From the NCBI RefSeq assembly GCF_034808145.1, contig NZ_JAXHGM010000002.1:186001-250000 (forward strand): 64,000 nt of DNA. The letters are read 5' to 3'. The stretch's first letter is position 1; each line of letters begins with the position of its first letter. The stretch is from Halorubellus sp034808145 (GTDB lineage: Archaea > Halobacteriota > Halobacteria > Halobacteriales > Natrialbaceae). Below, in pieces: positions 32,241 to 39,572 of this stretch. The translations under genes and the position numbers were made by a program. A model generated the notes under the pieces. That model was not told where the DNA came from and ran no database searches. It saw only the letters and a list, made by a program, of their open reading frames with translations.

Positions 32241-32906
32241 TCACCAGCCGGGGACGTCGTCGTCCTGCCCGCCACCGTTCCCGCCGTCGACGTCGGCGGT
32301 GAGGCCGGCGCGGAGGTCGCGCCCGAAGTAGTGGCCGACGAGCGCGACGAGCATCGTCGCTATCGTCGAGACGGCGAGGACGGGCACGCCGACGCCCGAG
32401 AGCGTGACGAACATGTTGGTTGTGAGGACCGCGACGAGGAACCCGACGACGCCGCTCGCGACGAGCGTCTCCGCGTACCGGCTGTCGCTCGCGCCGAGGC
32501 CGTGCGCGAACGCGCCGACGCCGACGCCGAGCAGTCGCGCGAGTCCACCGACGAATGGAATCGGGACGACGCCACCGGCCATCGCCCCCGCGAACACGAG
32601 CACCGCCGAGATGCCCGCGCTCGACGGGTCGAAGTACTTCCGGAACCCGCGGTCGTCCGTCGCGGTCGACCCCGAAGCGGCGTCCGTGCCTCCCGTTCCC
32701 TGGTTGGTACTCCGGTCCCGGGTTCCCGCCTCAGCGTCCAGGTCGGTCACGGCATCGTCGACGCTCGAACCACGTCCAGACGCGGCACTGGACGCGTCCG
32801 CGTCACCGCTGCCGCCGTCGTCCAGTCCACTCAAGATGTCGTCCGTCTCGGACAGCAACTCGTCCGTGGACTTCTCGACGGTCTCCTCCTTCGACCCGTC
32901 GCTCAT
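32241..32906 (-). CDS. Membrane protein with Ser/Asp-rich N-terminal half
   Basis: This 221-residue protein has a soluble, Ser/Asp/Thr-rich N-terminal half (about 1-90) and a membrane half with about three or four hydrophobic segments. Gly-rich helix ends such as VPIPFVGGLARLLGVGVGAFAHGL recall DUF456-type membrane proteins. The C-terminus ends in Gly/Asp-rich residues. I chose the ATG at 32906, which is preceded at about 32933-32942 by an AT-rich stretch; a second in-frame ATG at 32933 would add nine residues. It converges with the ArsR-type gene, 18 bp apart. Function unknown. Confidence 0.62.
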   Translation of the reverse strand: MSDGSKEETVEKSTDELLSETDDILSGLDDGGSGDADASSAASGRGSSVDDAVTDLDAEAGTRDRSTNQGTGGTDAASGSTATDDRGFRKYFDPSSAGISAVLVFAGAMAGGVVPIPFVGGLARLLGVGVGAFAHGLGASDSRYAETLVASGVVGFLVAVLTTNMFVTLSGVGVPVLAVSTIATMLVALVGHYFGRDLRAGLTADVDGGNGGGQDDDVPGW

Positions 32907-32950
32907 ACCCCGTACTTCCTCTCGAACTGACATGGGCTTTTCGCACAACC

Positions 32951-32997
32951 TTTTTTCTACGTCGGGTGGCCCTGCGGGCCACCACTCCTTGAAAAAA
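32951..32997. other. Symmetric 47-bp imperfect palindrome
   Basis: The core GGTGGCCC-TGC-GGGCCACC (32965-32983) is a perfect 8-bp stem with a 3-nt loop. It is flanked at equal distance by T6 (32951-32956) and A6 (32992-32997). It sits upstream of the minus-strand membrane-protein gene in a 568-bp gap. It could be a regulator site, a transcription boundary or a structured RNA. Confidence 0.55.
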
Positions 32998-33005
32998 CGT
33001 TGATG

Positions 33006-33034
33006 AAAAAAGGCCGCTCGCGCTCTCCGAGCGC
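33006..33034 (-). terminator. Hairpin plus T-run on the minus strand
   Basis: Read on the minus strand, GCGCTC-GGA-GAGCGC (33034-33020) forms a stem-loop, followed after GAGCGGCC by six T (33011-33006). This resembles an intrinsic terminator and implies a minus-strand transcript coming from 33035-33470, where no protein gene is evident. That stretch holds short CGCGAC-type hexamer runs near 33054-33080 and a tRNA-like box-B match near 33204, and nothing else I can support. Confidence 0.4.
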
Positions 33035-33442
33035 TCGCGGTGGGTGCGCTGGTCGCGACCGCAACCGCGACCGCGACGGCACCGCACCTCGTCCTCCCAG
33101 CCGACTTCTCGCTCACTGGCGTTCGCTCGGCGTCCCTCGCGCAGTATCGATACAGCGGCGTTCGCCGTCGGTCACGCCGCTACATCACCGCGCGCCCGCC
33201 GGCGATCGAACCTGCGACTTGCCCCGTCTACCGGACCGCGAGCGACGCGCGCGGAACTGCGCGCGCTGCGAGCAGGGGAAAGGCAGGGCGCGGTGCGGGT
33301 GCGGTGGTGGTCGTGTCTGCGGTGGCTGTCGCACTCGCATCGAGATCGACGAGGCGTCACGGACGCCAGTAGTTTGCACGAGACGTAAACTTCTGGGGCT
33401 GGCCGGATGGTGCGACGGCACCGACCGCTGCCGATTGAGTAG

Positions 33443-33450
33443 CCTTTAGG
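33443..33450 (+). promoter_or_regulatory. TATA box of gatD
   Basis: CCTTTAGG lies 25-32 bp before the gatD ATG at 33475, the usual spacing for a leaderless transcript. Confidence 0.6.
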
Positions 33451-33474
33451 TCCGCGCGCGGAGTAGCGGGGTGT

Positions 33475-34740
33475 ATGAATCCAGGCGACCGCGTTCGCGT
33501 CGACCGCGCGGACCAGACCTACGAGGGCGTCCTGTTGCCGTCCAGTGACGCCGACCAGCTCGTCGTGAAGCTCGACGGCGGGTACAACGTCGGCGTGGAC
33601 CGCGACAGCGCCGACGTCGACGTGCTCGAGTCCGGCGTGTACGACATCGAGGGCGACGACCCCGACGAGGGCGAGAGTTCGACCATCGAGTTCGACGAGG
33701 CGCTCCCGACGATTAGCCTCATCTCCACCGGTGGCACCATCGCCTCGACCGTCGACTACCGCACCGGTGCGGTGACGGCGCAGTTCGACGCGGAGGACGT
33801 GCTGCGTGCGGTCCCGGACCTCGCCGGCCGCGCGAACTACCGCGGGCGCGTCGTCGCGAACATCCTCAGCGAGAACATGGAGCCCGGCATCTGGCAGGAG
33901 CTCGCGCACGCGGTCCACGAGGAGATCGAGGCGGGTGCGGACGGCGTGGTCGTGATGCACGGGACGGACACGATGCAGTACTCCGCGTCCGCGCTCGCGT
34001 TCATGCTCGACACGCCCGTCCCGGTCGTGTTCACGGGCAGTCAGCGGTCCGCGGACCGACCGTCGTCGGACAACGTGATGAACGCGGTGTGCGCGGTCGA
34101 GGCCGCCAAGAGCGACTGCGCGGAGGTCCTCGTCTGCATGCACGCGAGCGAGAGCGACGACGACTGCGCGCTCCACCGCGGCACTCGCGTGCGCAAGAAC
34201 CACACGAGTCGGCGCGACGCGTTCGAGACCGTCGGCGCGGAACCGCTCGGCGTCGTCGACTACGACGCCGCCGCCGAGAGCGAGTCCGACGCCATCACGT
34301 TCCGCCGCGAGCACGCCGAACGCGACGGCGTCGACCTCGATATCGAGCCCGCGCTCGCGTCGGACGTGGAACTGGTGAAGTTCACGCCCGGCATGGACCC
34401 CGCGTTCCTCGAGCGCTGCGAGGGGAAGGCGGGCGTCGTCGTCGAAGGCACCGGGCTCGGGCACGTCCACACGGACCTCATCCCGACGCTCGAATCGCTC
34501 GTCGACGACGGGACGACCGTCGCGATGACGAGCCAGTGCCTCGAAGGCCGCGTCTGCGACCGCGTGTACGACACCGGCCGCGACCTGCTCTCCGCCGGCG
34601 TCGTCGAGGGCGAGGACGTCCTCCCGGGGACGGCGAAGGTGAAGCTCATGTGGGTGCTCGCGAACCGCGACGACCCCGCCGCCGCGATGGGCGAGGACCT
34701 CGCCGGCGAGATACACGAGCGGTCGGTACCCTGGGAGTGA
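33475..34740 (+). CDS. gatD: Glu-tRNA(Gln) amidotransferase subunit D
   Basis: GatD is the asparaginase-like subunit of the archaeal GatDE enzyme. It releases ammonia from an amide donor so that GatE can convert Glu-tRNA(Gln) to Gln-tRNA(Gln). The 421-residue length fits. Residues about 1-75 form the GatD-specific N-terminal domain. The asparaginase domain begins at about 78 with ISLISTGGTIAST (first catalytic Thr) and continues with VVMHGTDTMQYSASALAFML (second Thr-Asp motif) and the Lys-containing FTPGMDP region. gatE is not in the window. The gene is followed after 2 bp by a GNAT acetyltransferase gene, so the two are co-transcribed. Confidence 0.97.
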   Translation: MNPGDRVRVDRADQTYEGVLLPSSDADQLVVKLDGGYNVGVDRDSADVDVLESGVYDIEGDDPDEGESSTIEFDEALPTISLISTGGTIASTVDYRTGAVTAQFDAEDVLRAVPDLAGRANYRGRVVANILSENMEPGIWQELAHAVHEEIEAGADGVVVMHGTDTMQYSASALAFMLDTPVPVVFTGSQRSADRPSSDNVMNAVCAVEAAKSDCAEVLVCMHASESDDDCALHRGTRVRKNHTSRRDAFETVGAEPLGVVDYDAAAESESDAITFRREHAERDGVDLDIEPALASDVELVKFTPGMDPAFLERCEGKAGVVVEGTGLGHVHTDLIPTLESLVDDGTTVAMTSQCLEGRVCDRVYDTGRDLLSAGVVEGEDVLPGTAKVKLMWVLANRDDPAAAMGEDLAGEIHERSVPWE

Positions 34741-34742
34741 CG

Positions 34743-35789
34743 ATGCGCGACGACGATGATGGCGCCGAGAACGTCGGCGCGAACGCGACGGCGACGACCG
34801 CGCTCGCGACCGACGGCGGCGTCGACGCGACCGCCGCGGCGGACGCGACGTACCGGCGTGCGACCCACGACGACTACGACGACGTCGCGGCGTTCACCGC
34901 GGACACGTGGAGCGACCGCGACGGCAGCGACTACATCCCGGACGTCTACCACGACTGGATCGAGGCCGACGACCCGGACGCGCAGGACAGGCAGTTCACG
35001 TGCGTCGCCGAGGTGGACGACGCGGTGGTCTCCATCGCGCAGGTCGTCCTGCTCAGCGAGCACGAGGCGTGGTGTCAGGGGATGCGGACCGACCCAGAGT
35101 ACCGCGGCGCGGGCATCGGGAAGGAACTCACTCACGAGATGTGGGACTGGGCGCGCGAGCGCGGTGCGACGGTCGCGCGGAACATGGTGTTCTCGTGGAA
35201 CATGGCGGGCCTCGGGCACTCGCGGGGCGTCGGGTTCGCGCCCGCGACCGAGTTCCGCTGGATGCACCCCGACCCGGACGCGGACGCCACCGTCCCCGAC
35301 GGCTACCGCGTGACCGATGACGTGAACGCGGCGTGGTCGTACTGGACGGCGAGCGACGCGCGCGAGCACCTCGGCGGCCTCGGCCTCACCGCCGACGAGT
35401 CCTGGGCGGTCAGCGAACTCACGCGCGAGTCCTTCGCCGCCGCCGCCGACGACCGCGAGCTCCTCGCGGTGCGGAGCGACCGCGGGACGCACGCCGTCTC
35501 CTATCGCGTCCGCGACTACGAGCGCGAGGACGACGACGGCGTCGAGCGCACGCACGTCGAGTACGGCGTCGCCGGCTGGGACTCCGTGGCTGCGCTGCGC
35601 GCGCTCGTCGCCGGCATCGCCCGCGACGCCGCCGGCGTCGACGCGACCGAGACGCGCGTCCTCATCCCGGAGACCGCCCGCCACGTCTCCGACGCGAGCC
35701 TCGTCCGCGCCGGCATCAGCGACGAACCGGACTTCGTGATGGCCGCGGACCTCACCGCGGACTACCGCGCGGACGCCCACCTGCGCTGA
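34743..35789 (+). CDS. GNAT family N-acetyltransferase (possibly tandem GNAT)
   Basis: This 348-residue protein has an Ala/Asp/Thr-rich start and a GNAT domain at about 35-190. The acetyl-CoA loop is MRTDPEYRGAGIGKELTHEMWDWARERG (Q/R-x-x-G-x-G/A form at RGAGIG), and the later GLGHSRGVGFAPATEFRW strand end fits the domain's final part. Residues about 200-345 may be a second degenerate GNAT-like domain, because a similar order of strands and VLIPETARHVSDASLVRAGI occurs; this is inference. The start ATG is 2 bp after the gatD stop. Substrate unknown. The operon with gatD could be accidental. Confidence 0.83.
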   Translation: MRDDDDGAENVGANATATTALATDGGVDATAAADATYRRATHDDYDDVAAFTADTWSDRDGSDYIPDVYHDWIEADDPDAQDRQFTCVAEVDDAVVSIAQVVLLSEHEAWCQGMRTDPEYRGAGIGKELTHEMWDWARERGATVARNMVFSWNMAGLGHSRGVGFAPATEFRWMHPDPDADATVPDGYRVTDDVNAAWSYWTASDAREHLGGLGLTADESWAVSELTRESFAAAADDRELLAVRSDRGTHAVSYRVRDYEREDDDGVERTHVEYGVAGWDSVAALRALVAGIARDAAGVDATETRVLIPETARHVSDASLVRAGISDEPDFVMAADLTADYRADAHLR

Positions 35790-35828
35790 CCCGGCGACCC
35801 GCGGGAACGCCGTCTCGCCGGCAGCAGA

Positions 35829-35836
35829 CCTTAACC
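35829..35836 (+). promoter_or_regulatory. TATA box of the rhomboid gene
   Basis: CCTTAACC lies 24-31 bp before the GTG start at 35860 and supports that start. Confidence 0.5.
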
Positions 35837-35859
35837 GGCCGGAGGCCCCCTCTTCGAGT

Positions 35860-36570
35860 GTGAGCGACGCGAACGCGGAGTCGCCGGTCGCGCTCGCAGG
35901 CCGCGCCGCGAGCGCGTTCGCCGCCGATGTCCGCGAGCGCGACGCGCCAGTGACGGCGCTCGTCGTCGCGAGCGTCCTCCTCGTCTTCCTCGTGCAGGCC
36001 GTCACCGCACTCCGGCTCGACGCGCCCATCGGCGTCGTCACCGCGTCCGTGTTCGTCAGCGAACCCGCGCTCGCATGGTTGCTCTCCCCGCTCCTGCACC
36101 GCGACCTCCCGCATCTCGCCGCGAACGTCGTCGTCCTCGCGGTCGTCGGCACCGTCGTCGAACCGCACTTCCGGCGCCGTGACTACGTCGCGTTCCTGCT
36201 CGCGGCCGCCGTCCTCGCCGCCCTCGGCGGCTACCTCTCGAAGGCCGCGTTCACCGTCCGGCCCGTGACCGCGTACGGCGCCAGCGGGCTCGCGTACGCC
36301 GTCGCCGGGTACGCGCTCGGCCTCCCCGTCGCCGGCGTCTCCCTCGACCGCGACGCCCTCTCCGTGTACGGCGTCCTCGACCGGACCACCGCCGGCGAGC
36401 GCGTCGCCGCCGTCTTCGGCGTCACCGCCACCGCGACCGTCCTCGCGGACGTCGCGACCGGCCCCTACCTCGCGTTCGACTGGCTGAACGGCGCGCACCT
36501 CGTCGGGCTCCTCGTCGGCGTCTGGACCGCGTGGACGCACCGCCTGCATCGCCGCGCCGCCCGCCGGTGA
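35860..36570 (+). CDS. Rhomboid family intramembrane serine protease
   Basis: This 236-residue protein has about six or seven membrane helices. The rhomboid signatures are in order: LLHRDLPHLAANVVVL with the H-x2-x2-N oxyanion region at about 82-97, GASGLAYAVAGY with the catalytic Ser (GASG) at about 145-156, and GAHLVGLLVG with the catalytic His at about 212-221. The Ser-His dyad is therefore complete. Rhomboids cut transmembrane helices of other proteins; a surface-protein substrate is plausible here but unproven. The start is GTG at 35860 by TATA spacing. The C-terminus is basic. deoC follows after 77 bp with its own promoter. Confidence 0.9.
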   Translation: MSDANAESPVALAGRAASAFAADVRERDAPVTALVVASVLLVFLVQAVTALRLDAPIGVVTASVFVSEPALAWLLSPLLHRDLPHLAANVVVLAVVGTVVEPHFRRRDYVAFLLAAAVLAALGGYLSKAAFTVRPVTAYGASGLAYAVAGYALGLPVAGVSLDRDALSVYGVLDRTTAGERVAAVFGVTATATVLADVATGPYLAFDWLNGAHLVGLLVGVWTAWTHRLHRRAARR

Positions 36571-36615
36571 CTCGCGGACTGGACGACGCCGCGCCGAGGG
36601 ACGCGATGTCGCCGG

Positions 36616-36623
36616 GTTTAATC
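36616..36623 (+). promoter_or_regulatory. TATA box of deoC
   Basis: GTTTAATC lies 25-32 bp before the ATG at 36648. It supports this ATG over an in-frame extension that would overlap the rhomboid gene. Confidence 0.6.
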
Positions 36624-36647
36624 TCCGAGCGCCGGGAGTACGTGCAC

Positions 36648-37289
36648 ATGAATCGCGAGGAACTCGCCGCCAGCATCGACCACACAGTCCTCGGCCCGGA
36701 GACGACGCTCGCGGACGTCGAGACCGTCCTCGACACCGCAAGCGAGTACGGCATGAACGCGTGCATCCCGCCGTGTTACGTCGCCGAAGCCAGCGAGTAC
36801 GCGCCCGACGTGACGCTCGCGACCGTCGTCGGGTTTCCACAGGGCCAGCACGCGCCGGGCGCGAAGCTCGACGAGGCGACGCGCGCGTGGGACGACGGCG
36901 CCGACGAGCTCGACGTCGTCGTCAATATCGGTCGCCTCAAAGCTGGGGACGTCGACGCCGTCGAGCGCGAGCTCGCGGACCTCGTCGCCGCCGTCCCCAT
37001 TCCGGTGAAGGTCATCATCGAGACCGCGCTCCTCACGGACGAGGAGAAGCACGCCGCCTGCGAGGCCGCCAGAGCGGCCGACGCCGACATGGTCAAGACC
37101 TCCACGGGGTTCGCCGACGGCGGCGCCGAGGTCGACGACGTCGCGCTCATGAGTGAGTACCTGCCCGTCAAGGCCAGCGGCGGCGTCGGGGACTACTCGA
37201 CCGCGAGCGAGATGTTCGACGCCGGCGCCGTCCGCATCGGCGCGTCCAGCGGCGCCGCCATCGTCGACGACTACGACCAGCAGCACTGA
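36648..37289 (+). CDS. deoC: Deoxyribose-phosphate aldolase
   Basis: DeoC cleaves 2-deoxyribose 5-phosphate to glyceraldehyde 3-phosphate and acetaldehyde, the last step of deoxynucleoside breakdown. This 213-residue protein has the normal short archaeal length. IDHTVLGPETT at the start, VVGFPQGQ, ELDVVVNIGRLKAGD, PVKVIIETALLTDEEK and ADMVKTSTGFADGGA are all intact; the Lys in VKTSTGF forms the Schiff base and VKASGGVGD supplies the second Lys. The ATG at 36648 begins at the conserved start and fits the TATA box upstream. It is a monocistronic gene convergent with the PGF-CTERM gene. Confidence 0.96.
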   Translation: MNREELAASIDHTVLGPETTLADVETVLDTASEYGMNACIPPCYVAEASEYAPDVTLATVVGFPQGQHAPGAKLDEATRAWDDGADELDVVVNIGRLKAGDVDAVERELADLVAAVPIPVKVIIETALLTDEEKHAACEAARAADADMVKTSTGFADGGAEVDDVALMSEYLPVKASGGVGDYSTASEMFDAGAVRIGASSGAAIVDDYDQQH

Positions 37290-37325
37290 CCGCGACCCGG
37301 CCGCCTCCGCCCGCGCATCGCGACG

Positions 37326-39410
37326 TCACTGGCGTCGGCGACGATTCCGGCGCACGCTCAGTGCTGCGAGGAGCGCAAACGTCCCAACGGTCGTCGGTAC
37401 GCCGAACCCTGGAATCCCGCCGTCCTCGGTGTCGGTGCGCTCCGGTTCGGTCGTCGACTCGACGACGAGGTCTCCGCGGTGGTACCCGGACAGCCCGACG
37501 TAGATGCCACTGTCCAGCCGGTCCAGGCTGGGGAACGTCTCGTCCTCCTCGTCCCAGTCCTCGGGGAGATGAACGGTCGTGTTCTCGCCGACGGCCTCGT
37601 GTCGGCGGACCGCCGCCGTCGTCGCGTTCTCGCCGAACGCCCCGTCGAGGCGGACGTACGTCCTCGAATCCTCCGCCTCCTCGTCGAGCCCTGCGTAGAG
37701 TGCCGAGACGTCCCGACCGAACGCGTCGGCGAGTACCGGCCGGAGTGCGGTCGCGTTCTCGAAGCCGGCACCGCCTTCGAGGGTCACAGTGCCATTGTCC
37801 ACCGCGACGTCCAGCCGGGAGCGTTCGAGGCTCGCCCGATTGACCGCGGCGAGGAATCGCTCCAGTCGCTCGGACTCCACCGTCGCCGGCGTCTCCGCGT
37901 TCACGACGACGTCCAGGCCTCGGTCGAGGAGCTCCTCCCGTTCGAGACTGTACTGGAATCCGACCGAGACCTGCTCGCCGTCCGTGACGCCTCCACCGCC
38001 GACCGATATCTCGGTTCGCGGATGGATGTAGCGGTCGTCCAGTTCGTCGACGTACGCCTCGTAGTTCTCCGTCCGGTACCGAACCTCGCCGGTCGCGTTC
38101 ACGCGACTCTCAGACACGGAGGTGAGGTCGCCCTCCCAGGTGACCGAATGGGTCAGATTCGCGGCTCGACTGGCATCGAACTTCGAGCGTGCCAGCTCGA
38201 GCTCCTCGGTCAGCGTCTCGCTGTCGCTGTGCTCGATGCCGAGCGCGAAGCCGGCCTGGACGAGGTCGTCGTAGTTCGAGAGACTCACGTTCCACGTCCG
38301 GCGGACGCGCTGCCCATCCGACGCGAGGTGGACTCGGACTCGATCGACGTCGACGGCCCCAATCGCGTCACCGACTGCCGCTGCTGTCTCCGCAGACGCG
38401 TCCACCGAATCCGTCTCGAGAACCGATCGCGTGACAGCCTCCGTGACCGCCTCGTCGACGCCCTCGTACACGACCGCGTACGTCACCGTCACCCTGTCGT
38501 CTACCGTCCCGTTGTCCGCCCACTCGTACGACCGCACGCTGACCGTGGCGTTCCCGCCGAGCGCGGCGGCGACCCGCTGGTACTGCGCGTCGAGCGTCGC
38601 GGTCGCGTTCGCCCGCGAGTCCCACCGACCTGCGCGCGCGTCGGCGACGCGGAACTGCTCGGTCGCAGCGAGCTCGTACGCGCTCGCTCCACCCGCGGTC
38701 GAGCGTTCCTCGACCGCGTAGGTCCGTTCCCCTACGACGCCGTCGGCGCCGGGTGCGAACGCGGACACCCGTCCGTTCGCGCGGACGGTGTCCGCGTCGA
38801 CGACGACCTCGCCGCTCGTCCTCGCGGACTCGATCCGCGACAGCGGCCCGCTTCCGTTCGCGGGTCGATACGACGCGTCGAAGTACAGGTCCCCCCGTGC
38901 CTCTGTCCGCGTAACGTGGAGACCGAACGAGCCACCGAGCGATTCGAGTGACTCGGGTCGCGGTAGCCGGAACTCTCCCTCGCCGCCGACGGAACCGGGA
39001 GCGAGCACGAGTTCACTGGTCCCAGTGACGTTCGCGGTACCCGCGTCCGGGTCCCGCACCAGTGCGTGCACGAGCCCCTCGGTGAGATTCACGCCGACGA
39101 ACCCGCTGGCGGTCGGTTTCACGCCGACCGCTGCCGCCTGCTCGGCGTCGTCGTACACGAGTACGGCGTCGCCGTTCTCCCGCACGTATACGTCGTCCGC
39201 GCGCTCGACGGACTCGTTCGGGGGACGAACGTCCACGGGCGCGAGCGACGCCGCGGACGCGCTCGCGCGGTCCTCGACGACGGTCGGCGACGTGGCGTGC
39301 TCGGTTGCCCCACCGCCGGCGGCCGTCCCAGCGCTCGCTGGCGTCACGCAGACGACGACGGTGACCACGAGGACGACGGTCCGGCGGTCCAGCGGCGCAG
39401 AGACACTCAT
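37326..39410 (-). CDS. PGF-CTERM-anchored surface protein (paralogue 2)
   Basis: This 694-residue exported protein has a Sec-type signal (VVLVVTVVVCVTPASA) and a long, acidic extracellular region with several N-x-S/T sequons. It ends in GGIPGFGVPTTVGTFALLAALSVRRNRRRRQ, whose parts are a PGF motif, hydrophobic helix and Arg cluster. This is the archaeosortase A sorting signal, so the mature protein should be cut at PGF and lipid-anchored outside the cell. It is similar along its whole length to the next gene (shared RENGDAVLVY, LVHALVRD, AFGENAT and EDTxVHLPxDW-type motifs), so they arose by tandem duplication. No enzymatic motif is visible. Role at the cell surface unknown. Confidence 0.85.
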   Translation of the reverse strand: MSVSAPLDRRTVVLVVTVVVCVTPASAGTAAGGGATEHATSPTVVEDRASASAASLAPVDVRPPNESVERADDVYVRENGDAVLVYDDAEQAAAVGVKPTASGFVGVNLTEGLVHALVRDPDAGTANVTGTSELVLAPGSVGGEGEFRLPRPESLESLGGSFGLHVTRTEARGDLYFDASYRPANGSGPLSRIESARTSGEVVVDADTVRANGRVSAFAPGADGVVGERTYAVEERSTAGGASAYELAATEQFRVADARAGRWDSRANATATLDAQYQRVAAALGGNATVSVRSYEWADNGTVDDRVTVTYAVVYEGVDEAVTEAVTRSVLETDSVDASAETAAAVGDAIGAVDVDRVRVHLASDGQRVRRTWNVSLSNYDDLVQAGFALGIEHSDSETLTEELELARSKFDASRAANLTHSVTWEGDLTSVSESRVNATGEVRYRTENYEAYVDELDDRYIHPRTEISVGGGGVTDGEQVSVGFQYSLEREELLDRGLDVVVNAETPATVESERLERFLAAVNRASLERSRLDVAVDNGTVTLEGGAGFENATALRPVLADAFGRDVSALYAGLDEEAEDSRTYVRLDGAFGENATTAAVRRHEAVGENTTVHLPEDWDEEDETFPSLDRLDSGIYVGLSGYHRGDLVVESTTEPERTDTEDGGIPGFGVPTTVGTFALLAALSVRRNRRRRQ

Positions 39411-39572
39411 TCACCCGACGGACGACACCCAACCCCTTCAGCAGTTCGGTGGTTGACAGCACGCGTCGTGCGAGGTCGCGTCACGCCCGAGTCCGGGGGC
39501 GACCCGAGGAGAGCGCTGCCGCTGGTCGACGCGGCGTCCGAAAGAAAGAACGAGTGGAGGGCGACCGAGTCG

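Noticed and set aside
33180..33260. Intact tRNA gene
   Set aside because: Only a T-loop-like and D-arm-like match is present; the T-stem does not pair and there is no room for an anticodon arm.
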